From Larkinella knui (GTDB lineage Bacteria > Bacteroidota > Bacteroidia > Cytophagales > Spirosomataceae), in contig NZ_RQJP01000004.1 in the NCBI RefSeq assembly GCF_003858645.1, positions 62,001 to 126,000 on the forward strand: a DNA stretch of 64,000 nucleotides, read 5' to 3'. The position numbers were made by a program, and so were the translations under genes. Each line of letters opens with the position of its first letter. The first letter of the stretch is position 1. Positions 54,390 through 62,689 of the stretch are shown here, piece by piece. The notes below the pieces were generated by a model. That model saw nothing but the letters and a program-made list of their open reading frames with translations. It was not told where the DNA came from and ran no database searches.

Positions 54390-55697
54390 CTATTTTTGCC
54401 GAAAGAAGATCGTGATTGGCGCTCCGTCGAAGCCAAAATGCTCGCGCAGTTTATTTTCCAGATACCGGGTATACGGTTCCTTGATGTACTGCGGCAGATT
54501 GCAGAAAAACACAAACGTCGGTGACGGCGTCGGTAGCTGAATCATGTATTTGATTTTGATCAGTTTCCCTTTCGTCGCCGGTGGTGGGTAGTTGATGATT
54601 TCCTGCTGCATGGCTTCATTGAGCTTCGAGGTCGAAATTTTCTTGTGCTTGTTTTCGTAGACCTCCATGGCTTTTTCCATCACCTGAAAAATCCGCTGTT
54701 TCTCCACAACGGAAGCAAAAATGACGGGCAGATAATCGATCGGCGCCATGCGCTGCACAATTTCTTTTTTCCACGTATCGGCGGTTTTGGTATCTTTCTC
54801 GACGGCATCCCATTTGTTCACCATCAATAGAACGCCTTTTTTTGCCCGAACCGCCTGTCCAATAATGTTCATATCCTGTGCTTCCAGACCCCGCGTGGCG
54901 TCCAGCATCACAATCACCACATCCGACTCTTCCAGGGCTTTCAGGGAGCGCATTACCGAGTAGAATTCGATGTTGTCCTTCACTTTGGCCTTGCGCCGGA
55001 TACCGGCCGTATCGGTCAGGATAAAATCCTTACCAAACGCCTTGTAACGCGTATCGATGGCGTCGCGGGTGGTACCGGCAATGTCGGTCACAATGCTGCG
55101 TTCTTCGCCAATCAGGACGTTCAGAAACGACGATTTTCCCACGTTCGGGCGTCCCAGAATGGCGATCCGCGGAATTCCGGCGTTGGGATCTTCAACACCC
55201 GCAGACGGAAAATGCTTCACCACCTCATCGAGCAGATCGCCCGTACCCGTGCCCGTCAATGACGAAATCGGGAACGGATCGCCCAGCCCCAGGGCGTAAA
55301 ATTCGCCGACCGAGTTTTGCCGCAGAACGGTTTCCGATTTGTTGGCCACCACGATCACCGGTTTTTTCGACCGGCGCAGTACGTCGGCAAAATCCTTGTC
55401 CATGTCGGTCAATCCGGCCATGGTATCGACCATAAACAAGATCACCGACGCTTCGTCGATGGCGATTTGGACCTGTTCCCGAATCGACTCTTCAAAAACG
55501 TCATCCGATCCGACCACATACCCGCCGGTATCGATAACCGTAAAATACTTCTCGGTCCAATCGGCATAGCCGTAATGCCGGTCGCGCGTGACGCCCGGCT
55601 GATTATCCATAATGGCCTGGCGCTGTTCCACCAATTTATTAAACAGCGTCGATTTCCCGACATTCGGGCGGCCCACAATTGCTACAATATTTGCCAT
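54390..55697 (-). CDS. der: Ribosome-assembly GTPase Der (EngA)
   Basis: 435 residues with two consecutive G domains, unique to Der: GRPNVGKSTLFNKL / DTGGY / NKSE and GRPNVGKSSFLNVL / DTAGIRRKAK / NKWD. The C-terminal KH-like domain (about 350-435) ends HFGFDGAPITIFFRQK. It helps assemble the 50S subunit. Downstream of era on the same strand, with a long palindrome between them. Confidence 0.97.
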   Translation of the reverse strand: MANIVAIVGRPNVGKSTLFNKLVEQRQAIMDNQPGVTRDRHYGYADWTEKYFTVIDTGGYVVGSDDVFEESIREQVQIAIDEASVILFMVDTMAGLTDMDKDFADVLRRSKKPVIVVANKSETVLRQNSVGEFYALGLGDPFPISSLTGTGTGDLLDEVVKHFPSAGVEDPNAGIPRIAILGRPNVGKSSFLNVLIGEERSIVTDIAGTTRDAIDTRYKAFGKDFILTDTAGIRRKAKVKDNIEFYSVMRSLKALEESDVVIVMLDATRGLEAQDMNIIGQAVRAKKGVLLMVNKWDAVEKDTKTADTWKKEIVQRMAPIDYLPVIFASVVEKQRIFQVMEKAMEVYENKHKKISTSKLNEAMQQEIINYPPPATKGKLIKIKYMIQLPTPSPTFVFFCNLPQYIKEPYTRYLENKLREHFGFDGAPITIFFRQK

Positions 55698-55730
55698 AAT
55701 TCAGTTAAAATGAGGAAAGAAGGAGCGGAA

Positions 55731-55804
55731 GAAGGGAGAAGCCAAAGAAGGATAGAAAGGGATTGCAACCATTTCTTTTCCATCCTTTTTCGACTTCTCC
55801 CTTC
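55731..55804. repeat. Long intergenic palindrome, family E
   Basis: Between era and der. The left arm (55731-55760) begins GAAGGGAGAAGCCAAAGAAG. The right arm complement (55804-55775) begins GAAGGGAGAAGTCGAAAAAG. Both go on with GATRGAAA. Purine-rich, imperfect, about 30-bp arms. Confidence 0.75.
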
Positions 55805-55817
55805 GCCGGGCCTTCGG

Positions 55818-56735
55818 TTATTCTTCGTACCCAAACCTCTTCAGCGCCCGTTCTTTGGTGCGCCAATCGGGTTCAACTTTTACGTATTGTTCAAGGAATA
55901 CCTTCTTACCAAAGAAGCGTTCCAGTTCCTCCCGGGCCATAATACCCGTTTTTTTAATCATTTTACCGCCTTCGCCCAGCAGAATCGCCCGTTGAGTAGC
56001 CCGCTCAACCAGAATTTCCGACTGGACAACGATGATGTCGTCTTTCTCTTTAAAGCCCGTGATGATAACCTCACAGCTGTAGGGGACCTCCTTTTTGTAA
56101 TTCAGAAAGATCTTCTCGCGAATGATTTCTGACGCAAAAAAGCGCTCGGGCCGGTCGGTTAATTCGTCTTTCGGGAAATAAGGCGGATGAACCGGCAGGC
56201 GGCTTACAATGGCTTTAAAAACATGCTTGATGTTGATGTCGGTGAGGGCGGAGATCGGAATGATCGCTTCGGATTTGAAGTTCTCGTTCCAGTACTGGAT
56301 TTTCTCTTCCACCTGCTCCGGCGTCGCCAGATCAATTTTGTTGATGAGCAGCAAAACCGGCGTCTGCGTTTTCTGCAACCGCTCGATCACGTCATTTTCG
56401 TCGTATTTCTCGAAGATGTCGGTCACAAACAAAATCACATCCGCATCTTCCAGCGATCCGCGCACAAAACTCATCATCGACTCATGCAACCGGTATTGCG
56501 GTTTAATAATACCGGGTGTATCTGAATAGACCAGTTGAAACTCCTGTCCGTCGTGCACACCGTTGAGAATGCCCATAATGCGGTGGCGGGTGGTTTGTGC
56601 TTTTGACGTAATAATCGAAAGCCGCTCGCCCACCAGCTGATTCATCAGCGTCGATTTGCCAACATTGGGCTTACCGATAATGCTGACATAACCGGCCTTA
56701 TGATCCGGGCCGTACGTTTCATTTGAAATATCCAT
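55818..56735 (-). CDS. era: Ribosome-assembly GTPase Era
   Basis: 305 residues from MDISNETYG. G domain: SIIGKPNVGKSTLMNQLVGERLS (G1), DTPGI (G3), NKIDL (G4). The C-terminal KH domain has VPYSCEVIITGFKEKDDIIVVQSEILVE and GKMIKKTGIMAREELERFFGKKVFLE. It binds 16S rRNA near its 3' end and aids 30S maturation. The start at 56735 is preferred over a Met 5 codons upstream. Confidence 0.97.
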   Translation of the reverse strand: MDISNETYGPDHKAGYVSIIGKPNVGKSTLMNQLVGERLSIITSKAQTTRHRIMGILNGVHDGQEFQLVYSDTPGIIKPQYRLHESMMSFVRGSLEDADVILFVTDIFEKYDENDVIERLQKTQTPVLLLINKIDLATPEQVEEKIQYWNENFKSEAIIPISALTDINIKHVFKAIVSRLPVHPPYFPKDELTDRPERFFASEIIREKIFLNYKKEVPYSCEVIITGFKEKDDIIVVQSEILVERATQRAILLGEGGKMIKKTGIMAREELERFFGKKVFLEQYVKVEPDWRTKERALKRFGYEE

Positions 56736-56822
56736 GTAATTGACAACCAATGACTACAGAAAAAAACTCCCCTCGGGCTAAAAAAATTTAGCGGGAGGGG
56801 GCTTATTTTTTCACAAAGGTAA

Positions 56823-56852
56823 TTGTTTTTTATGAAAATCGCCTTACCTTTG
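56823..56852 (+). promoter_or_regulatory. tRNA promoter, full Bacteroidota consensus
   Basis: TTG at 56823-56825, a 19-bp spacer and TACCTTTG (56845-56852), 12 bp before the tRNA start. The best promoter match in the window. Confidence 0.8.
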
Positions 56853-56864
56853 CAGTCCCAACAT

Positions 56865-56937
<73 letters not shown>

Positions 56938-56942
56938 CAAAG

Positions 56943-56983
56943 AAAACCCCTAATTAGCTGTTAAACAGTTGTTAGGGGTTTTT
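56943..56983 (+). terminator. tRNA terminator
   Basis: AAAACCCCTAA (56943-56953) pairs with TTAGGGGTTTT (56972-56982), with a T run and an inner hairpin. Confidence 0.85.
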
Positions 56984-57105
56984 CATTTTAGGGCAGTCAA
57001 GACCAGAATGCGGTCTGCAACGATCAATCCTTGAGCAAGTTAGAAATAGAGATGGTAGTAAAGCGAATCGGATGCGGGATGAATAAAAATGGGTTTTGTG
57101 GAGGT

Positions 57106-58767
57106 CTATAACTTCCCGACGGCTCGCCACATCGCCAGTTCCTCGCCGAATCGGTTGTCGATGACCTCACACTGGGCATCGATTCGCATGGTCGGGCGGG
57201 TTTTCAGGTTATAAGCCGGCCACTGCGGGACATCGTTAGCCGCCGGTTTGCCGGTTCGGGCGAAGGTTGTCCACAATTCGGCGAAATGATGAGAAGCCGC
57301 AAACCGTTCGGGCCGGTTGCCGCCAAAAAAGCTTTCCTTCGACTCGGAACCGTCGCGGGGCGGAATTTCATTATTGAATTTGAACGAAATGTCCATCGCA
57401 TGGGGCGTTCCCATCGCATAGTCTGTGCCGGGAATCTTTTTCTCGGATTTATACCCGAAATTATACAGATAAACCGGCGCTCCGCCCTGCTTTACCTTTT
57501 TCTCGGCAATGTCTATTGAACCCAGACCCATCATGGTAATGGAAGAAATGGCGACATAAAGGGCCGGGGCCGTCGCGGCAGGATTTGCCTTTCGGTAGGT
57601 ATCGACAATTTTGGGAGCATCCGCCCCGTACTGCGGTTCGAGTTTTTTCTGGAGCCCTTCAAAGTCCAGTTTTGCAAACTCAGTGTCTTTCCGTTCCCAG
57701 GCAAAGAAGGTGTATTCGTCTTCGTTCCAGCCAACCAGCAGCGGTTTGTTACGCGAAATGGCGGGAGCCGTCGGGTCAAACGGGTGATGGGGGAGGACTT
57801 CGCCATCGACCACCGGCCCAAAACCGCCGTAGTTGCGACGCATCATTCCCTGGTTCTTGTTTTTCTCCTGAAACGGCGGCACAAACGGCAACTTGCCCTG
57901 CATCGCCAGCAGATCAGCGGCCGGTACGTCCAGAAGTTTCCGCCAGTCTTTGGGGGCAATGTTCAGCTCTTTCAGCAGCATCGCGGTCGTTTCGGCGGCT
58001 ACGTCTTTGGGCGTCATGCGCACCCCCGGACCGCTTTCAATCGATGCCTTGTTGAAATACGGAGCCGCTTCGGGCATGGCGTATAAACAGGAAGTTTTGG
58101 CTCCTCCTCCCGATTCGCCCCAGATCATGACGTTAGCGGGGTCTCCGCCAAACTGAGCAATGTTGTCATGAACCCATTTCAGACCCGTTGCAATATCGAG
58201 CATGCCCATGTTGCCTGATCCGGCATAGTCGGCACCGGCCAGTTCGTCGAGGTACAGAAAACCCAGCAATCCCAGCCGGTGGTTGGTTTCGACCACTACC
58301 ACATCGAAATTACGAGCCAGATTGGCCCCGTCCTGGCTGGCGGAAGCGCCCGACCCAATGACAAAACCGCCCCCGTGGCTGTAAAACATCACCGGTCGTT
58401 TGCGGTTATCGCTGGCCGGGGTCCAGACGTTCAGGAAAAGACAGTCCTCGGAGGGCGCAGGCTCATTCCGGCGTGGATTCTGGATGGCGGGCGGACCGAC
58501 CTGCAACGCGTCGCGAACACCCGTCCAGGGTTGGAGCGGAGCCGGACGGCGAAAGCGCCGGTCACCCGAAACCCGGCCCCCATACGGTATTCCCTTGAAA
58601 ACACTGACGCCCTCATTTCGCATCCCTTTGATCCGGCCATGCGTAGTAGCGACCTCAACAAACGCGTCCGATTTCCGTACCGAACCAAACGAATAACCGG
58701 AAGCCGAAACCGCTGCGGTAATTAGTGCAAATTGGGTCAGGAAATCTCGTCTGCCAATCGGGGTCAT
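57106..58767 (-). CDS. Type B carboxylesterase, Tat-exported
   Basis: 553 residues. The N-terminus TPIGRRDFLTQFALITAAV is a twin-arginine signal. The carboxylesterase fold is clear: EDCLFLNVWTPA, YSHGGGFVIGS (oxyanion loop), the nucleophile elbow WGESGGG and the His loop GTPHAMDI. It would hydrolyse ester bonds of an unknown substrate in the periplasm. The start at 58767 gives the Tat signal; 22 upstream in-frame codons are not part of the family. Divergent from a LysR regulator, which likely controls it. Confidence 0.93.
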   Translation of the reverse strand: MTPIGRRDFLTQFALITAAVSASGYSFGSVRKSDAFVEVATTHGRIKGMRNEGVSVFKGIPYGGRVSGDRRFRRPAPLQPWTGVRDALQVGPPAIQNPRRNEPAPSEDCLFLNVWTPASDNRKRPVMFYSHGGGFVIGSGASASQDGANLARNFDVVVVETNHRLGLLGFLYLDELAGADYAGSGNMGMLDIATGLKWVHDNIAQFGGDPANVMIWGESGGGAKTSCLYAMPEAAPYFNKASIESGPGVRMTPKDVAAETTAMLLKELNIAPKDWRKLLDVPAADLLAMQGKLPFVPPFQEKNKNQGMMRRNYGGFGPVVDGEVLPHHPFDPTAPAISRNKPLLVGWNEDEYTFFAWERKDTEFAKLDFEGLQKKLEPQYGADAPKIVDTYRKANPAATAPALYVAISSITMMGLGSIDIAEKKVKQGGAPVYLYNFGYKSEKKIPGTDYAMGTPHAMDISFKFNNEIPPRDGSESKESFFGGNRPERFAASHHFAELWTTFARTGKPAANDVPQWPAYNLKTRPTMRIDAQCEVIDNRFGEELAMWRAVGKL

Positions 58768-58861
58768 AGTGGTCAGGAAAGGGTTGCTGGTAATCAATAG
58801 AACCCTAAGCGCAAAAGGACAGAAAAATACCAAAAAAGTCTAATTGTTCTTTCTTACCTTG

Positions 58862-58880
58862 TGATAAGAATTTCTTATCA
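58862..58880. promoter_or_regulatory. Candidate LysR operator, perfect 19-bp dyad
   Basis: TGATAAGAA-T-TTCTTATCA is a perfect palindrome and contains the LysR-type T-N11-A core TAAGAATTTCTTA. Related half-sites TTCTTAC (58851-58857) and GTAAGAA (58894-58900) flank it. It lies between the divergent carboxylesterase and LysR genes, ending 36 bp before the lysR ATG. Confidence 0.65.
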
Positions 58881-58916
58881 TTGTTTTCAGGAAGTAAGAA
58901 TCGGCTTATTTGCACG

Positions 58917-59858
58917 ATGGAATTACGCCAGTTAAAATATTTTGTGGGCGTGGCGGAAGAACTGCATTTTGGCCGGGCGGCCCGGCGGTTATTTGTCTCA
59001 CAACCTGCTTTGAGCCAACAAATCAAGCTGCTGGAAGGTGAACTTGGTGTGGAATTGTTTGAGGTCCTCAAGCGGAGCCGACATCACAAAGTGGAGTTGA
59101 CGGAAGCGGGACTGGTTTTTCTGACCGAGGCCAAACGAATTTTGCAATTAAGTGACAACGCCATTCGCAACGTCAGGCAAGCCGGGGCCAACCAGCAAGT
59201 CATCACATTGGGCGTTTTCAAGCTCATTCTTCCCGAACGCATCATGGGCATGCTCGAGCTGTTTTCCACCCACTTCCCCACAATTGATATCCGGCTTGTT
59301 GAGTTACCCAACCCGGTTCAGGTCCAGAATTCAGTCGCAAACGACCAGACTGATCTGGGCATGTGCGTCCTTCCGCTGGAACGGAACGGGTTGACCGCAA
59401 CACACTATGCGGAAGCCGATTACACCATATTGATGAACAGAAATCATCCACTGGCCAGCTACCAAGCAATCAAACTGGAACAGTTGCAACCCGAAAAGTG
59501 GATTGATCACGGGCCGGATACCGGACTGTATTTTGAGCAACTGGAAGAAGCCTGTCAGCGGGCCGGTTTTCACCGTCAACGCAACATCGTCCATTTTGTG
59601 CCTTCATTTGACCTGCTGAAAAGTATGGTCCGTCTGGGAAAAGGCATCGCCTTTATTCCGGCGACGCTCGATGTACGGCAGGAACCCGATCTGGTCGCGA
59701 TACCCATCGTCAATGCCGACGGTTCGGCCTTCAAACAGGTGGTGATCCGACACGTTTTAATTCATAAAACCGAACAACCGAAGCCGCTGGTGCAGGCGCT
59801 GAGTGGAATCGTAAAATCAACATTTGCCGCCCTACAACTGCCTACTGACGTTCAATAA
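58917..59858 (+). CDS. LysR-family transcriptional regulator
   Basis: 313 residues from MELRQLKYFVGVAEELHFGRAARRLFVSQPALSQQIKLLEGELG (in blocks), the standard LTTR helix-turn-helix. A periplasmic-binding-protein-like effector domain (about 90-290) follows. Placement opposite a carboxylesterase fits the classic LTTR arrangement, with a clear operator in the gap. It overlaps the convergent AraC gene by 7 bp at the 3' end. The inducer is unknown. Confidence 0.94.
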   Translation: MELRQLKYFVGVAEELHFGRAARRLFVSQPALSQQIKLLEGELGVELFEVLKRSRHHKVELTEAGLVFLTEAKRILQLSDNAIRNVRQAGANQQVITLGVFKLILPERIMGMLELFSTHFPTIDIRLVELPNPVQVQNSVANDQTDLGMCVLPLERNGLTATHYAEADYTILMNRNHPLASYQAIKLEQLQPEKWIDHGPDTGLYFEQLEEACQRAGFHRQRNIVHFVPSFDLLKSMVRLGKGIAFIPATLDVRQEPDLVAIPIVNADGSAFKQVVIRHVLIHKTEQPKPLVQALSGIVKSTFAALQLPTDVQ

Positions 59859-60790
59859 ACCGGCGACAGCGGTGTTCGTCTAAAATCATTGGGCGTAATT
59901 CCCATGTATTTTTTGAAAAACTGACTAAAATTGGGTTGATCCGCAAACCCAATGCACTGGCCAATTTCCTGCAAAGTCCAGTCCGTTTGCAACAGCAGGG
60001 CTTTGCTTTCTTCCAATAACCGGTCTTTAATGTGGGTGCTGATGTTCTGACCGGTATGTTTCTTGAGCAACCGGTTCAGGTAATTGGGATGCAGTCCGAG
60101 TTGCTCCGCAAATTCACCGGCGGTCCGCATTTTAACGGGCGTATACAGATTGATAGTAGCGGTTACTTTCTCAAGGAGTTGAAAAAAGTCATGCACGTGC
60201 CGGTAATCGTCCGTAACCTCGTGGGCTGTTGGGTACTGAGCCCCCTTCAGGCTTTCGATCAGGACCAGTTGCAAATAGGCCTGCATAGATTCTTCGGCTA
60301 ATTCGCCACCGGTTTCCGTCAGGTTGAGCAATTGCTGAAACAGGGGCTGAATGGCCTGAAAAGAGGAATCCGACAGGCGAATGATGCGTTTTTCGGTGAA
60401 AAATTTATACCGCTCCACCAGGGCCTTTAATGTCGGGTGCTGATCCAGATACCGCTTTTTGAACATGCAGTAAATACCGGCGGGTTTGCCGGATAAATTG
60501 CGCCAGCAGACAATTTCATTCGGATGTAAAAACAAAATCGTCGGCGCTTCGATTTGGTAATTAGAGGTGCCCAGGGATTTTAGCGCCGTGCCGCTGGTCA
60601 TGAACATGATCTTGTAAAAATCCCGGCGATTGGGCGACATGTAATTATCGCACCCACTTTCGACCCGGTCGATCACCCGGATGTTCCAGTCTTCAAAATA
60701 GCTTCTGGCAACGGGCGTGAGACCGGGCGTCACCACCGAAGGCATATCATGGACCTGCGTAATGGGTTGGGTATCGGCTCCTGATTTCAT
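59852..60790 (-). CDS. AraC-family transcriptional regulator
   Basis: 312 residues (or 297 from the Met at 60745). The N-terminal half is a cupin-like effector domain. The C-terminal ~100 residues are the AraC double HTH: HPNYLNRLLKKHTGQNIS, then IGQCIGFADQPNFSQFFKKYMGITPNDFRR. Diverges from the molybdenum hydroxylase operon, with two 21-bp-spaced direct repeats between them that look like its operator. Confidence 0.93.
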   Translation of the reverse strand: MKSGADTQPITQVHDMPSVVTPGLTPVARSYFEDWNIRVIDRVESGCDNYMSPNRRDFYKIMFMTSGTALKSLGTSNYQIEAPTILFLHPNEIVCWRNLSGKPAGIYCMFKKRYLDQHPTLKALVERYKFFTEKRIIRLSDSSFQAIQPLFQQLLNLTETGGELAEESMQAYLQLVLIESLKGAQYPTAHEVTDDYRHVHDFFQLLEKVTATINLYTPVKMRTAGEFAEQLGLHPNYLNRLLKKHTGQNISTHIKDRLLEESKALLLQTDWTLQEIGQCIGFADQPNFSQFFKKYMGITPNDFRRTPLSPVY

Positions 60791-60891
60791 GTTGGTCTGC
60801 GTAGGGCTACAACGTCATTGCTGCAGTTCGAATAACGCTTGCGGAAGATGTATAGTTTATGGCAGACTGAAAACGCAGTAGCTTGTCAGGT

Positions 60892-60929
60892 TTGATTTTC
60901 ATATAAATCGGGTTGATTCCCATATAAAA
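60892..60929 (+). promoter_or_regulatory. Candidate AraC operator: two 16-bp direct repeats 21 bp apart
   Basis: TTGATTTTCATATAAA (60892-60907) and TTGATTCCCATATAAA (60913-60928) are identical at 14 of 16 positions and exactly 21 bp apart, two helical turns, as AraC/XylS activators bind. They lie 111 bp before the iron-sulfur subunit ATG. Confidence 0.65.
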
Positions 60930-61038
60930 CCCTTTGTTAATTGGATGCTATTTTGTTGAAGGAGAAGTCCTGTCTGGTTTTGGAATTCAAACAGGACAGT
61001 TTTCAAAAGCACGCTATCAACAGTAAAAGACTTGTTTT

Positions 61039-61671
61039 ATGGCTGATGAAGAAACGAGTGGAGGAGAAATAGAAAATCCGGGCTCTTCCCGGCGGACTTT
61101 TTTGAAGCAGTCTACCGCTCTGGCTGCGCTGGCGGTGACACCTCCCGCGGGTATAACCGCACTCGGAAATGGCTTTCCGGAAAAAGCAGCCGCGTACGAG
61201 CTACTCCCGCTGCAAGTCGAAATTAACGGAACCGTTCAGAAATTGTCCATTGAACCCCGGGTAACGTTGCTCGATCTGCTGCGGGAACAACTGGGTCTAA
61301 CCGGCACCAAGAAAGGTTGCGACCACGGTCAGTGCGGGGCTTGTACAGTACACCTCGACGGCCAGCGGATCAATGCCTGCCTGACCCTGGCCCTGACCAC
61401 CGAAGGTAGCCAAGTTACCACCATTGAGGGGCTGACCAAGGGCGACACCTTGCATCCGATGCAGGAAGCTTTCATCAAACACGACGGTTTACAGTGCGGG
61501 TATTGCACCCCCGGCCAGATCATGTCGGCAGTAGCCTGTATCCGGGAAGGCCACGCCGACAGTCCTGACGAGGTACGGGAATACATGAGCGGTAACATTT
61601 GCCGCTGTGGAGCCTACGCCAATATTGTCAATGCCATCATGGACGTAAAACAGGGAGGGGCAAAAGTATGA
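61039..61671 (+). CDS. Molybdenum hydroxylase 2Fe-2S subunit, Tat-exported (PaoA-like)
   Basis: 210 residues. Tat signal SRRTFLK (17-23) and hydrophobic stretch, then the plant-type ferredoxin cluster motif CDHGQCGACTVHLDGQRINAC (in two blocks) and the second 2Fe-2S motif CGYCTPGQ...CRCGAY. It is the small electron-transfer subunit of a xanthine dehydrogenase-family enzyme. The Tat signal on this subunit, as in E. coli PaoA (YagT), points to a folded periplasmic complex. The stop overlaps the FAD gene start (ATGA). Confidence 0.94.
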   Translation: MADEETSGGEIENPGSSRRTFLKQSTALAALAVTPPAGITALGNGFPEKAAAYELLPLQVEINGTVQKLSIEPRVTLLDLLREQLGLTGTKKGCDHGQCGACTVHLDGQRINACLTLALTTEGSQVTTIEGLTKGDTLHPMQEAFIKHDGLQCGYCTPGQIMSAVACIREGHADSPDEVREYMSGNICRCGAYANIVNAIMDVKQGGAKV

Positions 61672-62687
61672 ATCCATTTCGATACACGCGGGTAACGACA
61701 CCCAAAGCCGCCATTGCGGCCGTTATCCAGGAAGGCGGGACCTATTTTCTGGCGGGGGGCACCAACCTCATTGATCTGGTCAAGCGCGAGGTCATCCTTC
61801 CCGAAAAACTCGTCGACATCACCAAATTGCCGCTGGCTACCATTGAAAAAACCGCAACGGGCATTCGCATTGGGGCGCTGGCTAAAAACTCGGCCGTGGC
61901 CGACCATGCGCTGGTCCAAAAGCAATTTCCACTCTTGGCAATGGCCCTCAATGCCGGAGCGTCGGCGCAATTGCGGAACATGGCGACGGTTGGAGGAAAC
62001 ATGATGCAGCGCACGCGGTGCTCGTATTTCTATGATCCGTCCATGCCCTGCAACAAACGAAGTCCCGTGCAGTCGGGACCCGATAAAGGCCAGCCAAACG
62101 GCCCCGCGGGTTGTGGGGCCATCGGCGGTTTCAACCGAATGCATGCCATCTTTGGCGGTTCCGGTAAGTGCATCGCCGTTCATCCCAGTGACATGTGTGT
62201 GGCGCTGGCCGCGCTGGATGCGCGGGTGAATGTGGCGGGGCCCAAAGGCGAACGAACGATTCCGTTTACGGACTTCCACCGCCTGCCCGGTGATCGACCC
62301 CAAAACGACAACACCCTGCTGCCGGGTGAATTAATCCTGTCGGTAGACTTACCCACCAATGCGTTTGCCGAGCATTCCCACTACCTGAAGGTGCGGGATC
62401 GGGCTTCGTATGCGTTTGCGCTGGTATCGGTCGGCGTTGGGCTGAAAATGAACGAAAATACGATTCAGGAGGCCCGGCTGGCGATGGGTGGCGTGGCGCA
62501 CAAACCGTGGCGACTCACCGAAGTCGAGCAGTTTTTGCAGGGCCAACCCGCGACCGAAGTGACGTTCCGGCAAGCGGCAACCCTGGCAATGAAAGGGGCC
62601 AAAGGCTACGGCGAGAACGATTTCAAGCTTACACTGGCTCCCAATGCGTTGATTGATGCCCTAAAAACCGCCACCAAAACCGCCTAG
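61668..62687 (+). CDS. Molybdenum hydroxylase FAD-binding subunit (PaoB-like)
   Basis: 339 residues. FAD motif TYFLAGGTNLIDLVKRE (25-41) and the second one ATVGGNMMQRTRC. Four cysteines, C118, C128, C149 and C168, lie in the region where PaoB-type subunits hold an extra 4Fe-4S cluster. The C-terminal CO-dehydrogenase-flavoprotein domain (about 230-335) is present. No signal peptide: export would piggyback on the Tat signal of the small subunit. Overlaps both neighbours closely. Confidence 0.93.
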   Translation: MNPFRYTRVTTPKAAIAAVIQEGGTYFLAGGTNLIDLVKREVILPEKLVDITKLPLATIEKTATGIRIGALAKNSAVADHALVQKQFPLLAMALNAGASAQLRNMATVGGNMMQRTRCSYFYDPSMPCNKRSPVQSGPDKGQPNGPAGCGAIGGFNRMHAIFGGSGKCIAVHPSDMCVALAALDARVNVAGPKGERTIPFTDFHRLPGDRPQNDNTLLPGELILSVDLPTNAFAEHSHYLKVRDRASYAFALVSVGVGLKMNENTIQEARLAMGGVAHKPWRLTEVEQFLQGQPATEVTFRQAATLAMKGAKGYGENDFKLTLAPNALIDALKTATKTA

Positions 62688-62689
62688 TC

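Noticed and set aside
61614-62303. Minus-strand 229-codon frame opposite the FAD subunit
   Set aside because: Shadow of a well-conserved plus-strand gene; no domain pattern.
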